Positions 14,186 to 19,588 of a DNA stretch of 19,588 nt are shown in pieces (the first letter of the stretch is position 1; every line of letters starts with the position of its first letter). The stretch is from JBDNJM01 sp041687755. GTDB lineage: Bacteria > Planctomycetota > UBA1135 > GCA-002686595. A model generated the notes under the pieces. It worked only from the letters and a program-made list of their open reading frames with translations. It was not told the DNA's origin and made no database searches. Position numbers and translations under genes: made by a program. The DNA lies in contig JBDNJM010000018.1 of NCBI GenBank assembly GCA_041687755.1, positions 1 through 19,588 on the forward strand, given 5' to 3'.

Positions 14186-14989
14186 CTAATCGCGGTATTC
14201 GCCGAGGAACCGGACGAGCCGGGGGTTGTCGCTGGCTAGGAATTCGTCGGGCGGACCTTCGAGGCAGACTTTGCCTTCGTCGAGCAGTACCACGCGGTCC
14301 GCGACGGTCTTGACGCAGCTGACCAGGTGCGTGATTACGACGCTGGTGATCGGCAGGTTCTCCTGCAGGTCGCGAATCAGGCTGTTGATGGACATCGAGA
14401 TCTCGGGGTCGAGGCCGGCGTTGGGCTCGTCGTAGAGGATCACCTCGGGATCGTTGATCAGGGCGCGGGCGAGGCCCACGCGCTTGCGCATGCCGCCGGA
14501 TAGCTCGCCGGGCATCTTGTCCCAGGTGCCCTCCAGGCTGACCATCTCAAGCTTCTCGGTGACCCGGGCGCGGATCTCGTCCTCGTCCATGTCGTCGCGG
14601 GTTTCGCGCAGGGGCAGGGCGATGTTGTCGCCGACGTTGAGCCAGTTGATCAGCGCGCCGTCCTGGAACAGGTAGCCGAGGCGCCGGCGCATGCTCGCGA
14701 GCTCCTTGCGCTTGATCGTGGACATGTCGTGGCCGTCCACGATGACCCGGCCCGAGTCGGGCTGCATCAGGCCGACGACGTGGCGCAGGGCGACCGACTT
14801 CCCGGTGCCCGAGGGCCCCATGATGACCAGCGCCTCGCGGCGGTGCACGACCAGGTCGAGGTCCTCGAGGACGACCTTGGAGCCGAAGGCCTTGCAGACC
14901 TTCTCGAAGCGGACCAGCTCGGGGTCCTGGCCTGGGGTGGCGGCGGTCGCGGGGGCGGCCGCAGCGCCGGGGTCGTGGGGGGCTTCCAT
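14186..14989 (-). CDS. mlaF: MlaF-like ABC transporter ATPase
   Basis: This is the ATPase that powers the MlaE-MlaD lipid transporter. From ATG 14989 it has 267 residues; the GTG directly before it (14992) is an alternative, and mlaE stops right there (TGA-GTG-ATG), so translation is probably coupled. It shows Walker A GPSGTGKS (58-65), the Q-loop Q109 (YLFQDGALI), the signature LSGGMRKR (163-170), Walker B VILYDE (183-188) and the switch H221. LFQDGAL and the signature form are typical of the MlaF/Ttg2A group. After Walker B it reads DEPNAGLDP where DEPTxGLDP is usual. It has an N-terminal Ala/Pro-rich extension of about 22 residues. Confidence 0.93.
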   Translation of the reverse strand: MEAPHDPGAAAAPATAATPGQDPELVRFEKVCKAFGSKVVLEDLDLVVHRREALVIMGPSGTGKSVALRHVVGLMQPDSGRVIVDGHDMSTIKRKELASMRRRLGYLFQDGALINWLNVGDNIALPLRETRDDMDEDEIRARVTEKLEMVSLEGTWDKMPGELSGGMRKRVGLARALINDPEVILYDEPNAGLDPEISMSINSLIRDLQENLPITSVVITHLVSCVKTVADRVVLLDEGKVCLEGPPDEFLASDNPRLVRFLGEYRD

Positions 14990-14992
14990 CAC

Positions 14993-15778
14993 TCAGACGG
15001 TCCCGTGGTAGAAAAAATAGGTCAGGAAGTAGTTGGCGATGATGATCGCGATGATCGCGTCGCGCACCGCGCTGCGCACGCCCTTGCCCACACCGAGCGC
15101 TCCGCCGCGCGCCTGGATGCCGTTGTAGCAGGCGATCGTGGCGATCAGCAGGCCGAACACGACGGACTTCAACAGGCCCGTGTAGATGTCCTTCGGGAAG
15201 TACAGGTAGATGATCGAGTCCTCGAGAGCGTCGAGGGCGTAGTCGAAGTACTGCACCGCCTCGACGTTCAGCTGCGCCGTCGAGACGAGCGCGCCGCCCG
15301 CGATGCCGACGGCATAGCAGATGATCGTCAGCATGGGGGCGACCACCGCCATCGCGAGCATGCGCGGCATGACTAGATAGTCGTCCCGATCGATCGAAAG
15401 GATCTCAAGGGCCGCCAGTTCGTCGGAGACGGACATCGTTCCGAGTTCGGCGGCGAGTGCGGATCCGACCGTGGCCGCCAGGACGATGCCGGTGATAAAC
15501 GGAGCCATCTCGCGCGCCATCGAGACCGAGACCAGGTAGCCGACCTGGCTCTCCTGCCCGAAACGCTTCAGCTCGATGCCGGTCTGCAGCGCGAGGATCA
15601 TCCCCGAAACCAGGCCGACCAGCAGGATCACGTGCAGCACCTGCACGCCCGACTGGAACACTTGATCGCCGACCTGGCTCCGCCGCCGCCACGCGCGAGG
15701 CGTGTGCCGCAGCGTGCGGAACAGCAGCTCGATCTGGCCACCCGCGTCGCGGCAGGTGTCGAGGAACATTTCTCGCAT
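14993..15778 (-). CDS. mlaE: MlaE-like permease
   Basis: MlaE is the membrane subunit of the Mla lipid ABC transporter. The protein has 261 residues, an amphipathic N-terminus and about five hydrophobic segments (VLHVILLVGLVSGMILAL near 48-65; ITGIVLAATVGSALAAELG near 94-112; MAVVAPMLTIICYAVGIAGG near 142-161; VVFGLLIATIACYNG near 206-220; AIIAIIIANYFLTYFF near 241-256). The conserved cytoplasmic loop is AAELGTMSVSDELAALEIL followed by DDYLVMPR. It starts 29 nt after the upstream lipoprotein gene and abuts mlaF, so the four genes look like one transcript. MlaB, MlaC and MlaA homologues are not seen here. Confidence 0.93.
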   Translation of the reverse strand: MREMFLDTCRDAGGQIELLFRTLRHTPRAWRRRSQVGDQVFQSGVQVLHVILLVGLVSGMILALQTGIELKRFGQESQVGYLVSVSMAREMAPFITGIVLAATVGSALAAELGTMSVSDELAALEILSIDRDDYLVMPRMLAMAVVAPMLTIICYAVGIAGGALVSTAQLNVEAVQYFDYALDALEDSIIYLYFPKDIYTGLLKSVVFGLLIATIACYNGIQARGGALGVGKGVRSAVRDAIIAIIIANYFLTYFFYHGTV

Positions 15779-15807
15779 GGTGAATCAGGGGCAGGTCGGG
15801 CCGGCGG

Positions 15808-17463
15808 TCAGCCGTCGACCTCGTCGAAGCGGTCAGGGCGCACGGCGTTGAGGCCCCATTCGGAGGGCCAGCCGGGGCCGGGGAAGGCGGGCCGCATAAG
15901 CCCAGGATCGCTCTGTTTGGGCCCGCTGCGCCAGCGGAGTAGGCCAAACAGGAGCGATGTCTCACGAACGAGCCCTGCGGCGGTCTGAACCTGCCGCGCG
16001 GACCATAGGCCAGCGATGGAGGAGCGGGATTCGACGGCGTCGCTCTCGTGGCGGTAGAGCGCGCCCCAGGAGCGGCGCTTGCGGCGATCGCCCTCGCTCT
16101 CCCAGGCGTACAGCTCCCAGATCCAGTTGTAGTAGAAGTACATGTTGCTGCTGCGCGGCAGCGGGCTCAGCGCTGGGAACGAGGAGTGCCGGCGCTCGCC
16201 GTCTCGCACGTGCCTGAACAGCGGCCACAGCTTGCGCCACTTTTCCGGGCTGACGCCCTCGGCGCGGTACAGGTCCCAGCTCTGCCAGACGGGCACGACG
16301 TAGAAGCTTGCGCGACGAGAGAAGGGGCTCTCCTCAATGCGCTTGTGCACGAACGGCCAGGCCCACGTCCACCAGCGCAGATCGTCGCCTTCGGAGTAGG
16401 AGTAGAACGGCCACAGCCGCGTGCGCTCCTTGGCGAGCGGTGATAGCCCGCCATTTTGCAGGCGCAGCAGGGGCCAGGGTCCATCCCAGGCCCAGTAGGC
16501 CTTCTCGCCGGGGATATCGGCGCCTCGGCTGTCGCTCGCGAAGCCGAAAAACGGCCACAAGAAGGTCCAGGCCGAGAAGGTCCCGATCCGGGTGTTGCCG
16601 AGCAGCGGCCACAGCATCCACGACTTGCGCTGCTTCCCCTCTTCGCGGCTGAGGAAGTCCCGGCGCGAGGTGAAGAACGGCCACAGCGCGAACCTGGAGC
16701 TGAAGGTGCCCGGTTTCTCCGAGACGCCGTACAGCGGCCAGATGCGCCAGTGGTTGCGGTAGCCCTTCGAGGTGAAGCCGAAGATCGGCCACAGGAAGTT
16801 CTCGAGCTTTTCCCCACCGCGCTCGACTGAAATGTACAGCGGGAACAGCGCCCACGTGACCCGGTCGTAGGTGATGAAGTCGTTGAGTTGCCCGTAGATC
16901 GGGAAGAATCCGAGGCGGTGCGCGCCGTGAAGGTTCTTGGACCAGATCAGGCCGGGCAGGCTGATCAGGTCGAACTCCCGCGGCGCGTTAGGGTCGCGCC
17001 CGTCCTCGCGCCAGTCCGACGCGTAGGAACGCCAGTAGTAGAGCGGAAACAGCATCGAGCGCACGGTGTCGTCCTTGCGCTCCCAGAAGCCGAAGGGCAG
17101 GAGGAAGTCGGTGCGTTCCTCGTTGAGGGAGACCTTCTGCCAGCCCCACAGCGGCCGCAGGGCGCGCTGCACCAGTTCGCCGTCGCCGAGCAGGGCCGGG
17201 CGGGCTTCGCGGCGCGAGTAGTAGAAGCCTCCGAGCGCCTCGGTCTCGACCGCGTCGTCCGGGGTGTTCAGGCGCGTGAACAGCGGCGCGAGGTGGATGT
17301 CGGATCCGGGCGCCGCGCAGCCCTGCAGGAGCAGCAGACCCAGCGTGGCGACGAGCATCCACAGCAGTTCCCGCGACGGCCCGCTGCCGGGGACCGCGAG
17401 GGTTCCGGGTCGCTCGGGCGTCGGGAGATCCGGGCGGAAGATCTGCGGGCTGGAGGAGAGCAT
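15808..17463 (-). CDS. lipoprotein with WP(h)(h) repeats heading the mla operon; function unknown
   Basis: I do not recognise a named family. From ATG 17463 the protein has 551 residues. A hydrophobic segment ends in the lipobox LLQG-C49, preceded by an unusually long N-terminus (35 residues), so ATG 17358 is an alternative start giving a short signal peptide. The mature part has about 17 copies of an aromatic-Pro-hydrophobic motif (FPLYYW, FPIYGQ, LWPIFGF, IWPLYGV, LWPFFTS, LWPLLGN, LWPFFGF, LWPFYSY, LWPLFRH) from about residue 60 to 414, mostly spaced 17-27 residues, nine of them with exact WP. Regular, Trp-rich, alternating repeats with charged turns suggest stacked beta strands, perhaps a membrane barrel or propeller. 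It is the first gene of a tight operon with mlaE, mlaF and mlaD, so a role in lipid transport at the outer envelope is a reasonable guess. Confidence 0.75.
   Translation of the reverse strand: MLSSSPQIFRPDLPTPERPGTLAVPGSGPSRELLWMLVATLGLLLLQGCAAPGSDIHLAPLFTRLNTPDDAVETEALGGFYYSRREARPALLGDGELVQRALRPLWGWQKVSLNEERTDFLLPFGFWERKDDTVRSMLFPLYYWRSYASDWREDGRDPNAPREFDLISLPGLIWSKNLHGAHRLGFFPIYGQLNDFITYDRVTWALFPLYISVERGGEKLENFLWPIFGFTSKGYRNHWRIWPLYGVSEKPGTFSSRFALWPFFTSRRDFLSREEGKQRKSWMLWPLLGNTRIGTFSAWTFLWPFFGFASDSRGADIPGEKAYWAWDGPWPLLRLQNGGLSPLAKERTRLWPFYSYSEGDDLRWWTWAWPFVHKRIEESPFSRRASFYVVPVWQSWDLYRAEGVSPEKWRKLWPLFRHVRDGERRHSSFPALSPLPRSSNMYFYYNWIWELYAWESEGDRRKRRSWGALYRHESDAVESRSSIAGLWSARQVQTAAGLVRETSLLFGLLRWRSGPKQSDPGLMRPAFPGPGWPSEWGLNAVRPDRFDEVDG
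15907..15958. repeat. long imperfect hairpin inside the 3' part of the lipoprotein gene
   Basis: ATCGCTC-TGTTTGG (15907-15920) pairs with CCAAACA-G-GAGCGAT (15944-15958), with one bulged base, and inside it CCGCTG (15923-15928) pairs with CAGCGG (15932-15937). It encodes part of residues 504-520, after the WP repeats end. It could be an inserted palindrome or an intra-operon RNA element between the lipoprotein gene and mlaE. Confidence 0.6.
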
Positions 17464-17650
17464 GGCGAGAGGAGCGGGACCTGAACGGAGCCCAGGTCTA
17501 TGCTGCAGGGCACCGGATCCGGCTGGCTCCGTCCGCTGCCGGTGTCCAGATGGCCGTAGCGTGCGCCCATCGGCGGCCGGAATCCACCCCCAGCGAAGCT
17601 TCCGAAGTCCTCCGGCTCGGCTTCCTGATTGCGAACCCGAGCTTCTCGCG
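17464..17650. other. divergent region between the mla operon and trpS
   Basis: This 187-bp stretch must hold the promoters of the mla operon (minus) and trpS (plus). A plus-strand TATGCT near 17502 has no matching -35. No T-box, leader peptide with Trp codons or hairpin-plus-U attenuator is seen. Confidence 0.35.
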
Positions 17651-18634
17651 ATGAAGACCCACCTCAGCGGCATCCAGCCCAGCGGCCAGCCGCACCTTGG
17701 CAATTACTTCGGCGCCCTGCGTCAGCACGTGGACCTCGCCACCCGTCCGGGCGACCATTTCTATTTCATTGCCGATTACCACGCCCTGACGAGCTCGAAG
17801 AGCCCCCAGGAGCTGCGCGACAACGTGATCGACGTGGCGGTGACCTACATGGCCTTGGGCCTCGACCCGGAGCGGGCCGCCCTGTTCCGGCAGAGCGACG
17901 TGCCCGAGGTCTGCGAGATCGCCTGGCTGCTCGCCACGGTGACCGGCATGGGGCTTCTGGAGCGTGCCCACAGCTACAAAGACAAGCTCGCCAACGGCAT
18001 CAAGCCGTCGGTGGGGCTGTTCACGTACCCCGTGCTGATGGCGGCCGACATCCTGGCCTACAACTCGGATCTGGTGCCCGTCGGCAAGGACCAGGTCCAA
18101 CACTTGGAGATGACCCAGGACATGGCCGCATCCTTCAACGCGCGCTACGGCGACGTGTTCCGGCGACCCGAGGCCCTGCTCTCGGCCAACGAGGCCATGC
18201 AGAAGGTGCCCGGGCTCGATGGCCAGAAGATGAGCAAGAGCTACGGCAACGGGATCTGGATGTTCTTGAGCGGCAAGCCGCTCAAGAAGGCCGTTGGCAA
18301 GATCCTGACCGATAGCCGGCCGCCGGAGGAGCCCAAGGACCCCGCGGGCCTGGTGCTGTTCGAGTTCCTGGAGCTGTTCCTCGACGAGGCCGAGCTGGCC
18401 GAGTGGAAGGCGCGCGTCGTCCTCGGAGGTGAGGGCGCGCCGGGGTATGGGCACCTCAAGCAGCGCCTGATCGAGGGCATGGAGGAGCACTTCCGAGAGG
18501 CGCGCGTGCGGCGCGAGGCGCTGCTGAACGACCTGGGCGAGGTCGAGCGGACCCTCGCGCGGGGCGCCGAGCGCGCCCGGGAGCGGGCGGCGGTCGTGCG
18601 CGATCGGGCGATCGCCGCCTGCGGACTGCGTTAG
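17651..18634 (+). CDS. trpS: tryptophan--tRNA ligase
   Basis: TrpS charges tRNA(Trp) with tryptophan using ATP, in the cytoplasm; it is a class I synthetase. From ATG 17651 it has 327 residues, the usual size for the bacterial enzyme. It begins KTHLSGIQPSGQPHLGNYFG with the HIGH-type motif PHLGN (14-18), followed by DYHALTS, TYPVLMAADILAY, VGKDQVQHLEMTQDMA and the KMSKS loop at 193-197. The C-terminal helical region ends with basic heptad-like repeats (REALLNDLGEVERTLARGAE). The open frame continues upstream to 17264, but the family start is at MKTHLSG. It has no visible Shine-Dalgarno and is divergent from the mla operon. A small lipoprotein gene follows after 128 nt. Confidence 0.97.
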   Translation: MKTHLSGIQPSGQPHLGNYFGALRQHVDLATRPGDHFYFIADYHALTSSKSPQELRDNVIDVAVTYMALGLDPERAALFRQSDVPEVCEIAWLLATVTGMGLLERAHSYKDKLANGIKPSVGLFTYPVLMAADILAYNSDLVPVGKDQVQHLEMTQDMAASFNARYGDVFRRPEALLSANEAMQKVPGLDGQKMSKSYGNGIWMFLSGKPLKKAVGKILTDSRPPEEPKDPAGLVLFEFLELFLDEAELAEWKARVVLGGEGAPGYGHLKQRLIEGMEEHFREARVRREALLNDLGEVERTLARGAERARERAAVVRDRAIAACGLR

Positions 18635-18762
18635 GAGGGGTGGAGACCTCTGGCGGCCCGGGGGGGGCTAGCCCTGCTCCGCGGGGCGTGCCGGCCCCGG
18701 CACCCGGGGGCGCCCGGGGCTTGCCCGGATCTGCGCGACCTGCTCGGCTGGCCGCTCAACCC
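18635..18762. other. trpS to lipoprotein intergenic region
   Basis: It is very GC-rich and contains a 7-bp hairpin (18688-18694 with 18697-18703). No gene or clear promoter is seen. Transcription of the downstream gene could come from trpS read-through. Confidence 0.3.
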
Positions 18763-19338
18763 ATGAAGAACCTCAAGCACTCGCTCCTGCCCTTCGCGCT
18801 CCTCATCACTGCGGCCAGCTGTTCCGCGCCCGGCGACGAGGGCCCGTACCACCCGCCGCTGGTGCCCACCGAGGAGGTCGTTGCGCGGATCGAACCTTGG
18901 ACCGAGGCGTTCTTGTCAAACAAGGTGCTGATCGCCGACATCATCCGGTTGCGCGGGCCGCTGCAGCTGATCGACCACGTCGCGGTCGTGCAGGACCCCG
19001 AGCGCGTGGCCATGGAGATCGAGGGCCGCGAAACCGCGCTGCACCACATCTACCGGGCGAAGGGCGGCGTCTTGGAGCCCGAGATCAAGGCGCACCTCGA
19101 CGGCTGGGCGTTGATCGCCTCCCAGGAGCTGTCGGTGATCCATGACGCGACCTTGGATCGGGTCATTCTGGAGGCTCAGGGGGGCGTCGCGCTGATCGAT
19201 GTCGCCTCGTCGCAGACGGAGCGCTCGGAGGACTTTGCCAAGGCCGAGCCGCTTGCGCTGCCGGCGCAGCTGCAGGGCGCGAAGCCCGACGCTTCGGAGC
19301 AGGTCGTCGGTCAGCCGGCGAGCAGCGGCGGCGACTGA
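18763..19338 (+). CDS. small lipoprotein of unknown function
   Basis: The protein is 191 residues. It has a lipoprotein signal peptide with a basic start (MKNLKHS), a hydrophobic core (LLPFALLITAA) and a lipobox TAAS-C20, followed by SAPGDEGPYHPP. The mature part is mixed alpha/beta with no motif I recognise; it contains EIEGRETALHHIYRAKGG and ELSVIHDATLDRVILEAQG and ends in a low-complexity polar tail (ASEQVVGQPASSGGD). The frame is open upstream to 18640, but the signal peptide fixes ATG 18763 as the start. High G/C third positions support real coding. It follows trpS in the same direction and is probably envelope-located. Confidence 0.75.
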   Translation: MKNLKHSLLPFALLITAASCSAPGDEGPYHPPLVPTEEVVARIEPWTEAFLSNKVLIADIIRLRGPLQLIDHVAVVQDPERVAMEIEGRETALHHIYRAKGGVLEPEIKAHLDGWALIASQELSVIHDATLDRVILEAQGGVALIDVASSQTERSEDFAKAEPLALPAQLQGAKPDASEQVVGQPASSGGD

Positions 19339-19588
19339 TTGCTAGCCCGCCCTCGGCGTCTGGTCTGGGGGAACGATACGGTGCCATCTGTGAAAAGGCT
19401 CAATGAGTCAAGGACCTGACGGCCGCCGCTAGGCGGCCGTCTCGGTCTCCGAGTTGTTTGGTTGGAAGTCGCTCCCCGTGCCCGCAGGCATCTGTCCGCA
19501 GTCTGATCGAGCTCTCTTGGCTCCGCTGCACGAGGGGTCGGTCCGATCGGGGCTGCCATCAGGCTCCCGAGGTCGTTGCCTCAGGGCA
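19339..19588. other. 3' intergenic region with two hairpins
   Basis: No gene is recognised up to the window edge. A strong 10-bp stem (19418-19427 with 19432-19441, loop GCTA) is followed directly by a 5-bp stem (CTCGG/CCGAG, 19441-19453) and a short T-rich stretch (GTTGTTTGGTT). Together they may terminate the lipoprotein transcript. The rest did not match tRNA, SRP, tmRNA or RNase P patterns that I could recognise. Confidence 0.4.

Noticed and set aside
17498..18490. 330-codon minus-strand frame opposite trpS
   Set aside because: trpS has HIGH and KMSKS motifs; the antisense frame is compositionally driven.

Overview
This is a high-GC chromosomal window from a Gram-negative (diderm) bacterium. 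It carries housekeeping genes interrupted at the left edge by a decayed IS66-type insertion sequence. Several traits fit Planctomycetota or a similar deep-branching diderm lineage better than Proteobacteria: SecD and SecF are fused in one polypeptide, trmD-rplS lacks rpsP/rimM in front of it, an Mla/MCE operon starts with an unusual repeat lipoprotein, and almost no start codon has a Shine-Dalgarno sequence. The lineage is inference from gene style; no rRNA or other marker was available.

Layout. 1-1949: 3' part of an IS66-family element, with a tnpB remnant, a frameshifted tnpC transposase and the right terminal inverted repeat. 2066-3512 (minus): lexA, preceded by a probable tail-anchored membrane protein gene whose promoter overlaps two near-identical 16-bp direct repeats, candidate LexA operators. 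3819-6927 (plus): nadB and hflX, overlapping by 11 nt. 6928-7100: a 67-bp perfect inverted repeat plus a third partial copy, filling the gap between the convergent hflX and LysM genes. 7101-12176 (minus): trmD, rplS, secDF and a LysM protein. 12282-12896 (plus): ribE. 12897-12952: a second inverted repeat of the same family, again exactly filling the gap between convergent stop codons. 12952-17463 (minus): an operon of a WP-repeat lipoprotein, MlaE permease, MlaF ATPase and MlaD substrate-binding protein. 17651-19338 (plus): trpS and a small lipoprotein. 19339-19588: non-coding, with two hairpins.

How the genes work together. The mla operon encodes an inner-membrane ABC phospholipid or lipid transporter. 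The first gene of that operon encodes a 551-residue lipoprotein of unknown function with about 17 aromatic-Pro-hydrophobic repeats; by position it may be an envelope partner of the transporter. The trmD-rplS-secDF-LysM strand combines tRNA and ribosome maturation, protein export and an envelope protein. nadB (NAD synthesis), ribE (riboflavin synthesis) and trpS are stand-alone housekeeping genes.

The strongest candidates for something undescribed are three. The first is the inverted-repeat family sharing the core CTGGC(T/A/G)CC, which starts on the base after a TGA stop and runs to the opposing stop codon. The second is the WP-repeat lipoprotein tied to the Mla genes. The third is the LexA-linked tail-anchored protein with its paired operator-like repeats.
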